From positions 2,140,501-2,204,500 of the forward strand of contig NZ_CP133605.1 in the NCBI RefSeq assembly GCF_031199965.1: a stretch of 64,000 nucleotides of DNA, read 5' to 3'. The notes under the pieces were generated by a model. It worked only from the letters and a program-made list of their open reading frames with translations. It searched no databases and was not told where the DNA came from. Made by a program: the position numbers and the translations under genes. Origin of the DNA: Paenibacillus sp. D2_2 (GTDB lineage: Bacteria > Bacillota > Bacilli > Paenibacillales > Paenibacillaceae). This document shows positions 46,922-56,047 of this stretch, piece by piece (the first letter of the stretch is position 1; every line of letters begins with the position of its first letter).

Positions 46922-48774
46922 ATACAGAGGCACAAACTTTGCAGCAGAAGCCCCCGCAGAAGGGCAAGGTTAAGACGAAGATAGAGGATCGGTTTGTATA
47001 TCAAGACGATGATATTATCGATAAAGCATTTGATTGGCAGCAGTTCCGCCGTCTGTTTGGTTATATGAGACCATATGCGAGGAAAATGTTGCCCCCAGTC
47101 ATTCTGATGACGGTTCTCGGGACGATTACAAAGCTAACCGTACCATTCCTGACGAGTATCGCAATCGACAAAGCGATTGCTCCGGAAAAAGGCTCGCCGA
47201 GCTTGACGCTATTATATATTTTATCTGCTCTAGTGGTGGTTTTGTACATTATTCAATGGGCTACAGGGGTCTACCGCATTAAATATACAAATGTGATTGG
47301 ACAACGTGTCATTTATGATCTCCGTTCGGATTTGTTTCGTCATATCCAGAAGTTGTCGTTCAATTTCTATGACAAACGTCCGGCTGGTTCTGTACTGGTT
47401 CGCGTGACGAATGACGTCAACTCCTTGCAAGATCTTTTCACGAACGGGGTCGTCAATCTGATGATAGACTGCGTTCAGCTGGCTGGGATCGTTGTCATCT
47501 TGCTGCTCATCAACTGGAAATTGGGCCTTGCTGTAATGGTAACCGTTCCGATTATGTTCTTGATATCTACCAAGCTGCGGCAAAAGATCCGTATTGCCTG
47601 GCAGGAAGTGCGGATGAAGAACTCGCGGATCAATTCCCATTTGAATGAATCCATTCAAGGGATTAGGGTAACACAGGCTTATACACAAGAGCATGAGAAT
47701 ATTCATTATTTTGATGTGATGAATGCCGATAGTAAGAAATCATGGGATAAGGCTTCGGCTATGAACCAGATGTTTGGTCCGCTCATTGACATTACCGGCG
47801 GGGTCGGTACATTTATTCTGTTTATCTTAGGTGCCTACTTGATTCAGCACGGTCAACTGACCATCGGTCTGCTGGTCGCGTTCAGCAACTATGTGGGTAA
47901 CTTCTGGGAGCCAATTAACCGTATGGGGCAGATGTATAATCAGCTGCTCGTTGCGATGGCTTCCTCGGAACGGATCTTTGAATTTATGGATGAGGAGCCT
48001 GACATTGCCGACAAACCTGAATCGGTAGAGCTTCCTACGATTCAGGGCGACATTCGCTTCAAGCATGTCGTGTTCGAATATGAGAAGGGGCGCCAAGCAC
48101 TAAAAGGAATAGATCTGAATGTTGAACCAGGCCAATCGATCGCATTGGTTGGACACACTGGTTCTGGTAAGAGTACGATTATAAATCTGCTTAGCCGATT
48201 CTATGATATCAATCAAGGTGAGATCCTGATTGACGGCTATGATATCCGCGATGTTAAAGTGGAAAGTTTGCGGAAGCAGATCGGGATTGTGCTTCAGGAT
48301 ACGTTCATCTTCTCCGGTACGATCCGCGACAATATTCGCTTTGGTCGACTGGATGCAACGGATGAAGAGGTTGAAGCGGCAGCCAAGGCGGTGGACGCTC
48401 ACGATTTCATTATGAAGTTGCCTAAGGGCTACAATACGGAGGTTGAAGAGCGAGGCAACGCGCTGTCGATGGGACAGCGGCAGCTTCTGTCCTTCGCTCG
48501 GGCACTCTTGGCTGATCCGCGCATCCTAATTCTCGATGAAGCAACGGCAAGTATCGATACAGAGACTGAAGTGAAGATTCAAAATGCACTGAAGGTACTG
48601 CTGAAAGGTAGGACTTCCTTTATGGTTGCTCACCGTCTCTCGACAATTCGTAGTGCAGATAAGATCGTCGTGCTTGATCATGGTGAGATTAAGGAGACCG
48701 GGAACCATGAGCAATTAATGGAACATAAGGGAATTTATTGTGGTTTGGTTGAGGCGCAATTCCGCTATATGTAG
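46918..48774 (+). CDS. ABC exporter half-transporter, catalytic partner
   Basis: A 618-residue intact protein with a charged N-terminal extension (about 1-45), six membrane helices and an ATPase domain with Walker A GHTGSGKST, Walker B ILILDEATASID (catalytic Glu present) and signature LSMGQRQ instead of LSGGQ. In the heterodimer this altered signature faces the Asp-containing Walker B of the upstream subunit, which together make the degenerate site. The start overlaps the previous stop (ATGA). Membrane exporter; substrate unknown. Confidence 0.92.
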   Translation: MNTEAQTLQQKPPQKGKVKTKIEDRFVYQDDDIIDKAFDWQQFRRLFGYMRPYARKMLPPVILMTVLGTITKLTVPFLTSIAIDKAIAPEKGSPSLTLLYILSALVVVLYIIQWATGVYRIKYTNVIGQRVIYDLRSDLFRHIQKLSFNFYDKRPAGSVLVRVTNDVNSLQDLFTNGVVNLMIDCVQLAGIVVILLLINWKLGLAVMVTVPIMFLISTKLRQKIRIAWQEVRMKNSRINSHLNESIQGIRVTQAYTQEHENIHYFDVMNADSKKSWDKASAMNQMFGPLIDITGGVGTFILFILGAYLIQHGQLTIGLLVAFSNYVGNFWEPINRMGQMYNQLLVAMASSERIFEFMDEEPDIADKPESVELPTIQGDIRFKHVVFEYEKGRQALKGIDLNVEPGQSIALVGHTGSGKSTIINLLSRFYDINQGEILIDGYDIRDVKVESLRKQIGIVLQDTFIFSGTIRDNIRFGRLDATDEEVEAAAKAVDAHDFIMKLPKGYNTEVEERGNALSMGQRQLLSFARALLADPRILILDEATASIDTETEVKIQNALKVLLKGRTSFMVAHRLSTIRSADKIVVLDHGEIKETGNHEQLMEHKGIYCGLVEAQFRYM

Positions 48775-48844
48775 AAATTTGTCGAACTTATTCGAAAATG
48801 AGATCTAGACTGCCGCTCTGACTATTGCAATCTAGAGTGGAAAA

Positions 48845-48885
48845 CCTGAAAATAGAGTTAGTTATTTTATTTTCATATTTTCAGG
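48845..48885 (+). promoter_or_regulatory. Hairpin that overlaps the purT ribosome binding site
   Basis: CCTGAAAATA (48845-48854) is perfectly complementary to TATTTTCAGG (48876-48885); the right arm contains the first bases of the CAGGGGG ribosome binding site (48882-48888). Upstream, CGAAC and TTCGAA around 48783-48796 resemble PurR-box pieces, but weakly. Confidence 0.5.
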
Positions 48886-48899
48886 GGGATTCTGGACTC

Positions 48900-50081
48900 A
48901 TGTGGGGTGCGCCAGTATCTAAACATGCCAGGAGTATCATGCTTCTTGGCGGAGGAGAATTGGGCAAGGAAGTAGTCATTGAGGCGCAGCGTTTGGGCGT
49001 TCGAACGATTGTCGTTGACAGGTATGACCACGCACCAGCCATGGGTGTTGCTCATGAATCTTATGTGCTTGATATGTTGGATGGAGAAGCGCTTAAATCA
49101 TTGATCGTTCAAGTTGCACCGGATCTGATTGTTCCGGAGATTGAAGCGATCGCAACACCCGTGCTGGTTGAACTGGAGCAGCAAGGATATAAGGTTATCC
49201 CGACTGCCAAGGCTGCTCTATTAACGATGGATCGCGAAGGAATCCGTAGATTAGCGGCTGAGGAACTCGGATTGCCTACAGCAAAATACCTGTTCGCAGA
49301 CAATCTGGAGCAGTTACAGACCGCTGTAGCTGAGATCGGTGTGCCATGTGTGATCAAGCCGTTAATGAGTTCATCCGGCAAAGGACAGAGCGTATGCCGA
49401 AGGGTGGAGGATGTCGAGAAATGCTGGAATGCGGCTCTCGAAGGCGCTCGAGCTAGGAAGATGCGCGTCATCGTGGAAGCTTTTGTACCTTTTACAAGTG
49501 AGATTACGCTGTTAACTGTCCGTTCGGTAACCGGGACGATATTTTGTCCGCCCATTGGGCATATTCAGAAGGATGGGGACTACGTCGAATCATGGCAGCC
49601 TCATTTCCTGAATGAGGAGCAGCTACGAGAAGCTCATGAGATTGCACAAAAGATTACAGATGCGCTTGGCGGATATGGACTATTTGGTGTAGAATTATTT
49701 GTGACGGATCATGGCATAATCTTTAGCGAAGTGTCGCCAAGACCACATGATACGGGAATGGTGACGATGGTTACGCAGGATTTGTCAGAATTCGCGCTTC
49801 ATGTACGTGCGATTCTTGGTTTTCCTATTCCTTCGGTTCAGCTGCTGACACCTGGTGCATCAGCAACCTTAAAGGCTGACCGAGAGGGTGAAGAATTCAA
49901 AGTCGCAGGTATGGAAGAAGCATTAGCATTACCGAGAACCCAGATTCGCGTGTTCGGTAAACCGCTCAGCAAGCCGGGAAGACGGATGGCTGTAGCTCTG
50001 AGCACAGCAGAGGATGTTGAAACGGCCCGCAGCCGCGCCAAACAAGCGGCAAGTCTATTAAAGGTGGTATGGTCAAATTGA
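48900..50081 (+). CDS. purT: Formate-dependent phosphoribosylglycinamide formyltransferase
   Basis: A 393-residue ATP-grasp protein. It begins with a Rossmann-like SIMLLGGGELGKEVVIEAQRLG and contains PEIEAIATPVL, VIKPLMSSSGKGQSV, ALGGYGLFGVELFV and EVSPRPHDTGMVT. These are typical of PurT, which makes formyl-GAR from GAR, formate and ATP in purine synthesis, independently of folate. ATG 48900 follows CAGGGGG by about 11 bases; the frame is open further upstream but through a hairpin. A GNAT gene overlaps its end by 13 bases. Confidence 0.94.
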   Translation: MWGAPVSKHARSIMLLGGGELGKEVVIEAQRLGVRTIVVDRYDHAPAMGVAHESYVLDMLDGEALKSLIVQVAPDLIVPEIEAIATPVLVELEQQGYKVIPTAKAALLTMDREGIRRLAAEELGLPTAKYLFADNLEQLQTAVAEIGVPCVIKPLMSSSGKGQSVCRRVEDVEKCWNAALEGARARKMRVIVEAFVPFTSEITLLTVRSVTGTIFCPPIGHIQKDGDYVESWQPHFLNEEQLREAHEIAQKITDALGGYGLFGVELFVTDHGIIFSEVSPRPHDTGMVTMVTQDLSEFALHVRAILGFPIPSVQLLTPGASATLKADREGEEFKVAGMEEALALPRTQIRVFGKPLSKPGRRMAVALSTAEDVETARSRAKQAASLLKVVWSN

Positions 50082-50536
50082 GTAGTCAGGTGTATGCTCC
50101 TGCGTTAATCATTCGGAAGGGTTGCAGTGACGATGTCCATCATTTGCTTCCTTTGATGCGACAACTTCGTTATCCAACAACGCACAGTGTGCTCAAAGAG
50201 CGCCTTCGTATGTTGGAGGACAATCAACTGCATCATAGCTTGGTTGCTGAGGTGGATGGAGTGGTACGCGGTACTATCTTCTTGAAGCAATATCAGACGC
50301 ATGATATGAATCAACCTATTACTCAGATCATCGCTATGATCGTAGATGAGGATCATCGAAGCAGTGGAATCGGTAAACGGCTTATGTCTGAAGCGGAATC
50401 CTGGTGCAAGGATCGCGGGAGTTCGCAATTGTTCTTGTCTGTTACGAATGAGAACAGCTTGATAGCCAAATCATTCTACGAGAGTATGGGCTTCACATGT
50501 ACAGGACACCGTAGATTTAGCAAAACACTATCCTAG
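50069..50536 (+). CDS. GNAT-family N-acetyltransferase
   Basis: A 155-residue protein with the GNAT acetyl-CoA site IAMIVDEDHRSSGIGKRLM (Q/RxxGxG/A pattern) and a C-terminal NENSLIAKSFYESMGF. It would transfer an acetyl group to an unknown small molecule or protein. The ATG at 50069 lies inside the end of purT, with GGTGG just before it; a TTG at 50078 is an alternative. It is translationally coupled to purT but a functional link is not shown. Confidence 0.87.
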   Translation: MVKLSSQVYAPALIIRKGCSDDVHHLLPLMRQLRYPTTHSVLKERLRMLEDNQLHHSLVAEVDGVVRGTIFLKQYQTHDMNQPITQIIAMIVDEDHRSSGIGKRLMSEAESWCKDRGSSQLFLSVTNENSLIAKSFYESMGFTCTGHRRFSKTLS

Positions 50537-50562
50537 AAATCCATGAATATTATGAAATACTA

Positions 50563-50590
50563 AACCCGGCTCTCATGTGAGCCGGGTTAT
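50563..50590 (+). terminator. Terminator after the purT-GNAT operon
   Basis: AACCCGGCTC (50563-50572) pairs perfectly with GAGCCGGGTT (50579-50588), followed by ATTT. Confidence 0.8.
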
Positions 50591-50617
50591 TTGTCATGTA
50601 TTTTCTTATAAGTGCTG

Positions 50618-51208
50618 TTAGTTAGCAAGGTATAAATGCGATGCTTCCAAGGCCGACTCATCGGGGCACTCATAGCAGTTATTCCTGTAGGTTACCAGGG
50701 TACCTCGGAAAATGAGCTCTAGCATGGAGCAAGCAGATAGATCGTCCGGCGTTGTTAGCGCAGCCGATTTATTGCATAACTGGAGCCCCGCTCTCTCGAA
50801 AACTGCGCTGACGAATTGCGAGCAGAAATAGGAGTTCCTACCGCCAAACTCCATGTTCAATACGACACCTAGAATACCAAGGAAATTGTAGCTGTACAGC
50901 TCACTATTCTCCTCGAATTGGCGGACGAAGTTCCTCATTTTGGAGTAAGTCGTTTCGCTTACTGTGCAGCTATATACCGCACATGTTGCCCGTTCAAATA
51001 TCCCTGAATAAATATCTTCTTTAACGAATCCGCCAATGAGCGGAATCAAGGGATGCTTCCTTCCGAAACTATACATTTCTCTTAATTCGGAATCAAAAGC
51101 TATTGAAGCGTGATTATAGGGGGCTTTCGTATATATACCGATCATTTTCGTAACAATTGTTCTCGGGTTGCTTAGTAAGATGTAGATTTGCTTCGAGTTA
51201 TTCATCAT
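50618..51208 (-). CDS. Permuted papain-fold (YiiX/C92-like) putative hydrolase
   Basis: A 196-residue cytoplasmic protein. A histidine in APYNHASIAFD near the N terminus and a cysteine in SYFCSQFVSAVFERAGL further on are arranged as in the permuted NlpC/P60-type family (YaeF/YiiX), where His precedes Cys. The rest is mixed alpha/beta, with no signal peptide. Such proteins are predicted amidases or thioesterases acting on lipids or peptides; the substrate here is unknown. It is convergent with the purT-GNAT pair and divergent from the response regulator at 51.5 kb. Confidence 0.72.
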   Translation of the reverse strand: MMNNSKQIYILLSNPRTIVTKMIGIYTKAPYNHASIAFDSELREMYSFGRKHPLIPLIGGFVKEDIYSGIFERATCAVYSCTVSETTYSKMRNFVRQFEENSELYSYNFLGILGVVLNMEFGGRNSYFCSQFVSAVFERAGLQLCNKSAALTTPDDLSACSMLELIFRGTLVTYRNNCYECPDESALEASHLYLAN

Positions 51209-51426
51209 TTTTCAACCGCCATTTTCCATAAAATTAGTTAGGTATTTACAAATGATGTATCCATTTGATATTACCATGGTAATCGTTTCCTTGGAATACC
51301 GAAATGGTCCGAAGACCGAATTAATACTAGACCAAAGTCGAGATCGGGGACTGATTTCCTTAATTTACTTTTATTGTAGAGTACGATAAAATCTTTGGCG
51401 ATTAGAGGATTAATCAAATAAGTGAG

Positions 51427-51476
51427 AGTTCAAAAAGGGCGGTTTTCAGCACCGAGAAGGTTGAACTTTTTGAACT
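51427..51476. repeat. AGTTCAAAAAG-type inverted-repeat element, copy 3
   Basis: AGTTCAAAAAGGGCGG (51427-51442) and CTTTTTGAACT (51466-51476) bound a 50-bp element followed by ACCTCTATAAG, the same flank (ACTGCCTCTAGGAG) seen after copy 2. It ends 27 bases before the response regulator start. Confidence 0.7.
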
Positions 51477-51502
51477 ACCTCTATAAGAAGGCGGGAGATG
51501 AC

Positions 51503-53167
51503 GTGTACAAATTAATCCTAGCTGACGATGAGGAAGACGTTAGAGAGGGACTGCTCGACCTGATAGATTGGGAGAGTATTGGCTATCAGATCGTCGATAC
51601 TGCCGAAAATGGTAGAGAGGCCGTCGATCTTATAGAAAAGCATGTGCCAGATGTTGTTGTAACCGATATACAGATGCCCTTCATGGATGGTCTGAAGTTA
51701 ACAGAATGGATTCGTCAGACGCATCCTGCGACCAAGGTTATTATTCTGACAGGTTATGAGCAGTTTGAGTACGCGCAGCGGGCGATTCAGCTGGATGTTA
51801 ACGAATATGTGCTTAAGCCGTTCTCTTCAGAGGAACTGGCCGAGGTGCTGCGTAAAGTTAAACTCCAAATTGATGGTGAGCTGGAGGCTCGCAAAAACGT
51901 GCAGTTGTTAACGGAGCACTATAAGCGTAATCTACCTGTGCTGCAGCGCTTGTTTCTATCATCTCTAGTATCCAGGCCGCTCTCGCAGCAAGAAATCGTC
52001 GAGAAATGCCGCGGCTATAATTTACAACTGCAAGGTGAAGCATATGTGACCTCGATTATCAGGATTGACCGAGCGATCCGTCTGGCGGAGGGAATAGGGC
52101 CAGGAAGCAATCAGAAGCTGGTGAACAAGCTCTCATTGCGTGAAACGGATGATCAGCAGCTGCAATTATTTGCCGTGCTCAACATCGTGACCGAGATGAT
52201 TCGCGAGCATTCTAGGGATCAGGCATTCATTCATCATGATGATGTTGTTCTGCTCAGCGTGTATGACGATCCGGGGGCAGAGCAGGCAGTAAATTCGACG
52301 CTTAAATGGCTGGAGGAGATCAGATTCAGTGTGGAGCGGTTTCTCAAGCTAAGTGTCACAGTTGGTGTGGGAACAGCTCGCTCGTCGTTGTCAGATAGCT
52401 ATTATTCTTATAAAGAAGCGATGCATGCACTGGACTATCGCCTTGTTCTCGGCGGCAACAAACTAATATACATAGGCGATGTAGAATCTCCCGGAGATAG
52501 CGTGTTTGTGTTTGATGAATTGAAGGAGCAGGAACTAATCCGCTGCCTGAAGGTGGGAAGTGATGATGAGTTAAGGTTGCTGCTAGAGCAAATGTTCGGC
52601 AGTCTAATTGACTGTCGCAAATCGCTTCACGATTTCCAGCTGCGTCTACTGGTCATGCTAACCGCGGTTATCAAGGCCGCCAATGATATACATATCGATT
52701 TTGAAAAATTATTGGGTGAGGGCGGAGGATTTATCGGGCAAATATTCAGATTTACGCATGTGGACGAAGCCCGCGCCTGGTTTACCGAGCTATGCCTGAA
52801 GCTGAAGCAAATGATATCAAGTCGGCGGCAGACGAGTTACCACCAGCTGGTACAGCAAGCTAAAGATTATATCATGGATAAATATTCCGAACAGGATATC
52901 TCGATTAATAAAGTGTGCGCCCATCTGCATATCAGCACAGGCTACTTCAGCAATATTTTCAAAAAGGAAACGAAGCTTACTTTCGTGAACTATTTGCAGA
53001 ATATACGAATGGAGGAAGCAAAGAATTTATTGGCGACAACGGATATGAAATCGTTTGAGATCGCTGAGCGGGTAGGATTCTCTGACCCGAATTATTTTAG
53101 CTTCTGCTTTCGTAAGAAATACGGCTTATCTCCGAAAGATTATCGGAATGGGGCACAGACCGTATGA
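51503..53167 (+). CDS. YesN-type response regulator with AraC HTH
   Basis: A 554-residue protein: receiver domain (1-120) with the phosphoacceptor Asp55 in VVVTDIQMPFMDG and a conserved Lys in YVLKPF; a long middle domain; and a C-terminal AraC pair (SINKVCAHLHISTGYFSNIFKKETK; FEIAERVGFSDPNYFSFCFRKKYGLSPKDYR). GTG 51503 follows GGGAG and matches the family start (YKLILADDEEDV). The longer frame from 51422 runs through a repeat element and is not the real start. Its stop overlaps the sensor kinase start. It most likely controls the sugar transport genes downstream. Confidence 0.93.
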   Translation: MYKLILADDEEDVREGLLDLIDWESIGYQIVDTAENGREAVDLIEKHVPDVVVTDIQMPFMDGLKLTEWIRQTHPATKVIILTGYEQFEYAQRAIQLDVNEYVLKPFSSEELAEVLRKVKLQIDGELEARKNVQLLTEHYKRNLPVLQRLFLSSLVSRPLSQQEIVEKCRGYNLQLQGEAYVTSIIRIDRAIRLAEGIGPGSNQKLVNKLSLRETDDQQLQLFAVLNIVTEMIREHSRDQAFIHHDDVVLLSVYDDPGAEQAVNSTLKWLEEIRFSVERFLKLSVTVGVGTARSSLSDSYYSYKEAMHALDYRLVLGGNKLIYIGDVESPGDSVFVFDELKEQELIRCLKVGSDDELRLLLEQMFGSLIDCRKSLHDFQLRLLVMLTAVIKAANDIHIDFEKLLGEGGGFIGQIFRFTHVDEARAWFTELCLKLKQMISSRRQTSYHQLVQQAKDYIMDKYSEQDISINKVCAHLHISTGYFSNIFKKETKLTFVNYLQNIRMEEAKNLLATTDMKSFEIAERVGFSDPNYFSFCFRKKYGLSPKDYRNGAQTV

Positions 53168-54963
53168 GGTCATGGTGGCGTGTATTGACACGCTTTATTA
53201 AAGGCTTCCATTTTCGAAATATTCAGGTGCTGATTTCTAGCTCTTCGATTACGATTACTGTGCTTGTCGTTGTACTGGCAAGTCTGATGCTGTACGGAAG
53301 ATTCTCCAAGGTTGCCGAAGAGAATGCTTATTTGAACCTGAAGCAGATCGTTGAACAGGTTAATTCCAATCTGGAGCTGTACGTCAGCGGGATGGAGGAC
53401 ATCTTTAATGTAACCCAGGATAAGATTGGTCAAGCCTCGAATGTATCGCATAACGAGCTGCTTGGTGAACAAATGGATACGATACTGAGCACCCGGGAGG
53501 ATCTAGTCTCTATCGCACTTTTTACGAATGACGGGCAATTGGTGAATAGCGTCCCTGCACAACCGATGCGTAAAAATACGAAGCTTACGGAACAGAACTG
53601 GTTCGATGCGGCTCTGCTGATGCCTGGGACGCTACAATTTACGCCTCCGCATATTCAGAACCTGTTCAAGAGTGATTATCGCTGGGTCGTCTCGATGAGT
53701 AAAATGATCGACTATAGGGATGAGACTGGAATGAGAGAAGGGGTTCTCGTCATCGACTTTAACTTCCGTACGATCGATCAATTGAGCCAGCGCGTCAGCT
53801 TAGGCAAGAACGGTTATGTGTACATCATCGACGGAATCGGCAATATCGTATACCATCCGCAGCAGCAATTGATTTACGCTGGCCTGAAATATGAAAATCT
53901 AGAACCTGTGCTTAACTATACATATGGAAGCTATCTGGATGATCAGAACGGCGAGCAGAGGATCATTACAATTCAAACGGTGAAGACGGTGGGATGGAAA
54001 ATTATCGGTGTCGCCTACGCGGATGAATTTTTGAGTACGAAGAAGGAATTGGCGGACTTTTTGTATCAGTTTTTGCTCATGTCGATCATGATTATCTTGA
54101 TTATCAATATTTATGTTTCGGCGAAAATATCCAACCCGCTACGGCGCTTGGAGCAATCAGTCAAGCAGGTGGAGAAAGGTGACTTTTCTACACATATTTC
54201 TGTTGGAGGCGCCTATGAGGTTGAGCAGTTATCCAAACGTTTCAATCTGATGCTGCGGAGGATTCGTGAGTTGATGGATCAAATTATTCAAGAGCAGGAA
54301 GCCAAGCGCAAGAGTGAATTCGACGTATTACAATCGCAGATTAACCCTCATTTTCTCTACAATACGCTGAATTCAATTACGAGAATGGCTGAAATGGGAC
54401 GTAATAAAGAAGTCGTAACGACGATCACTTCATTATCACGATTTTTCCGGCTTAGCTTGAGCAAGGGAAAACCGATCATCACAGTAAAGGATGAATTAGA
54501 GCATATTCGGCATTATTTGATTATTCAATCCATTCGCTTCAAGAACAAATTCCATTATGAAATCAAGGCAGATGAGGCGGTCCTGGATTGCCAAACCTTG
54601 AAGCTGATTTTGCAGCCGCTCATTGAAAATTCGATCCATCATGGCATCGAAAATTCAGTGGAAGAAGGAATGATCTTCATCCACGCGCATTTACAGGATG
54701 AGAAGCTAATATTTACGATCCGCGATAATGGGATTGGGATGACGAAGGAGCAGCTGGCGAAGCTATTAAGTGGTGATATTCGAAGCGAGAGCGGTTCAGG
54801 CGTGGGCGTGTTCAATGTGCAGACACGAATTCAGCTCTATTACGGGAAGTCATATGGATTGCATTATGAGAGCGAGCCTGAAGAAGGGACGATCGTCACG
54901 ATTACGCTACCGGTACAGCGCTCAGACGATCACAAGACTGGAGGGAGCGTAAATGAATCTTAG
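53164..54963 (+). CDS. YesM-type sensor histidine kinase
   Basis: A 599-residue protein with a membrane segment near residues 20-42, an extracellular Cache-type sensor domain (to about 295, including GKNGYVYIIDGIGNIVYHP), a second membrane segment (FLLMSIMIILIINIYV), a HAMP domain (ISNPLRRLEQSVKQVEKGDFS) and a histidine kinase of the LytS/YesM class with the phosphoacceptor His in QINPHFLYNTLNSI, then an ATPase domain (LILQPLIENSIHHGIE, IRDNGIGM). It overlaps the response regulator by 4 bases and the following sugar-binding lipoprotein gene by 11 bases. Confidence 0.94.
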   Translation: MRSWWRVLTRFIKGFHFRNIQVLISSSSITITVLVVVLASLMLYGRFSKVAEENAYLNLKQIVEQVNSNLELYVSGMEDIFNVTQDKIGQASNVSHNELLGEQMDTILSTREDLVSIALFTNDGQLVNSVPAQPMRKNTKLTEQNWFDAALLMPGTLQFTPPHIQNLFKSDYRWVVSMSKMIDYRDETGMREGVLVIDFNFRTIDQLSQRVSLGKNGYVYIIDGIGNIVYHPQQQLIYAGLKYENLEPVLNYTYGSYLDDQNGEQRIITIQTVKTVGWKIIGVAYADEFLSTKKELADFLYQFLLMSIMIILIINIYVSAKISNPLRRLEQSVKQVEKGDFSTHISVGGAYEVEQLSKRFNLMLRRIRELMDQIIQEQEAKRKSEFDVLQSQINPHFLYNTLNSITRMAEMGRNKEVVTTITSLSRFFRLSLSKGKPIITVKDELEHIRHYLIIQSIRFKNKFHYEIKADEAVLDCQTLKLILQPLIENSIHHGIENSVEEGMIFIHAHLQDEKLIFTIRDNGIGMTKEQLAKLLSGDIRSESGSGVGVFNVQTRIQLYYGKSYGLHYESEPEEGTIVTITLPVQRSDDHKTGGSVNES

Positions 54964-55930
54964 AAATTGCTTGCTGAGAGGATTGATGGTTGTACTTGGT
55001 TTTTCTGCCCTTACAGCTTGTACTCCCACCGGAAACATACAGAGTAATGATAAGCCGCTAACGATCGATATGATCGTAAAAATGGAGCGGGGAGATTATT
55101 GGAAAACGATTCGTATGGGGGCTGAAGTGGCTGCGAAGGAATACAATGTGGAGCTGAATTTTCTAGCCCCGAATCAAGAGAACGATTATAAGCAGCAAAT
55201 CAAGCTGATGCAGGAATCCATCGTTAGAAGGCCGGATGCTATAGTGCTGGCCGCCAGCGATTATGAGGCACTAGGTCAGGTAACTGACCAGACATCTTAT
55301 TATAATATTCCGGTCATTTCTATGGATTCTGAGGTTGCCTCGACGAAAATAAAAACCTATGTGGGTACGAACAACTATGAAGCAGGTCAGACAGCAGCAA
55401 AACGCCTCAGCGAATTGACTGGTGGGCACGGGGAGATCGGTATCATTAACTTCGTCAAAGGAGCACGCAGTACAGATGAACGGGAGGAGGGCTTCCTAGA
55501 TTATATGGCCCGGTTCTCGGGTATCGAAATCGTAGACATTGTATATAGCGGCTCAGACGAGACGTTGGCGTATGAGCTTACCCGTAAAATGCTACAGGAG
55601 CATCCTCGTATAAGGGGGCTCGTCTCACTAAGCGCAGAGTCCTCAATCGGAGCCGGTTTAGCAGTGCAGGAGATGGGGTATGCGGGGATTGTCAATGTGA
55701 TCACCTTCGACAACCCTTCTGAAATGCTGGAGTTGCTTCAGGAGGGGACGATTCAAGCGATGGTGGTACAGAATCCGTTCAATAACGGTTATATGGCGGT
55801 TTATGCCGCAGTACAGGCCGCACACGGAGCCAAACTGAACGATAAAATTCCGACTACTGCCAAATTGATTGACCTTGACAATATGCTCTGGCCGGAAAAT
55901 CAGAAGCTGATGTTCCCTTTTGTAAAATAA
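54953..55930 (+). CDS. Sugar-binding lipoprotein coupled to the sensor kinase
   Basis: A 325-residue lipoprotein (lipobox ALTACT) with the periplasmic-binding fold of the ribose/galactose type: TIDMIVKMERGDYWKTIRMGAEVAAKEY, RRPDAIVLAASDYEAL, PVISMDSEVAS, YVGTNNYEAGQTAAKRL and NVITFDNPSEML. It overlaps the kinase gene by 11 bases and is separated from the transport operon, which has its own binding protein and promoter. This position suggests that it presents sugar to the kinase, as XylFII does for LytS in clostridia, more than that it feeds the transporter. This role is inferred. Confidence 0.88.
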   Translation: MNLRNCLLRGLMVVLGFSALTACTPTGNIQSNDKPLTIDMIVKMERGDYWKTIRMGAEVAAKEYNVELNFLAPNQENDYKQQIKLMQESIVRRPDAIVLAASDYEALGQVTDQTSYYNIPVISMDSEVASTKIKTYVGTNNYEAGQTAAKRLSELTGGHGEIGIINFVKGARSTDEREEGFLDYMARFSGIEIVDIVYSGSDETLAYELTRKMLQEHPRIRGLVSLSAESSIGAGLAVQEMGYAGIVNVITFDNPSEMLELLQEGTIQAMVVQNPFNNGYMAVYAAVQAAHGAKLNDKIPTTAKLIDLDNMLWPENQKLMFPFVK

Positions 55931-55986
55931 CTAAGCGAAAAATCCAATTACATTAGAATTTTGATATAAGAGCGCAGTTTTCTTAA

Positions 55987-56015
55987 TTCGCAAGCCATTA
56001 ATTTTCCGTCATAAT
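55987..56015 (+). promoter_or_regulatory. Promoter of the mgl-type transport operon
   Basis: TTCGCA (55987-55992) and CATAAT (56010-56015), 17 bases apart. The weak -35 fits a promoter helped by the YesN-type activator. Confidence 0.55.
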
Positions 56016-56028
56016 GTAAACGTATTCA
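56014..56028 (+). promoter_or_regulatory. cre site (CcpA operator) before the sugar-binding protein gene
   Basis: ATGTAAACGTATTCA matches the cre consensus WTGNAANCGNWNNCW at every position and overlaps the -10 element and probable transcription start, where CcpA would repress in the presence of preferred sugars. Confidence 0.75.
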
Positions 56029-56047
56029 AAACGAGGAGGTCAATAGC

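Noticed and set aside
51422-51502. Upstream extension of the response regulator
   Set aside because: The frame is open by chance across the inverted-repeat element; the GTG at 51503 has the ribosome binding site and matches the family start.
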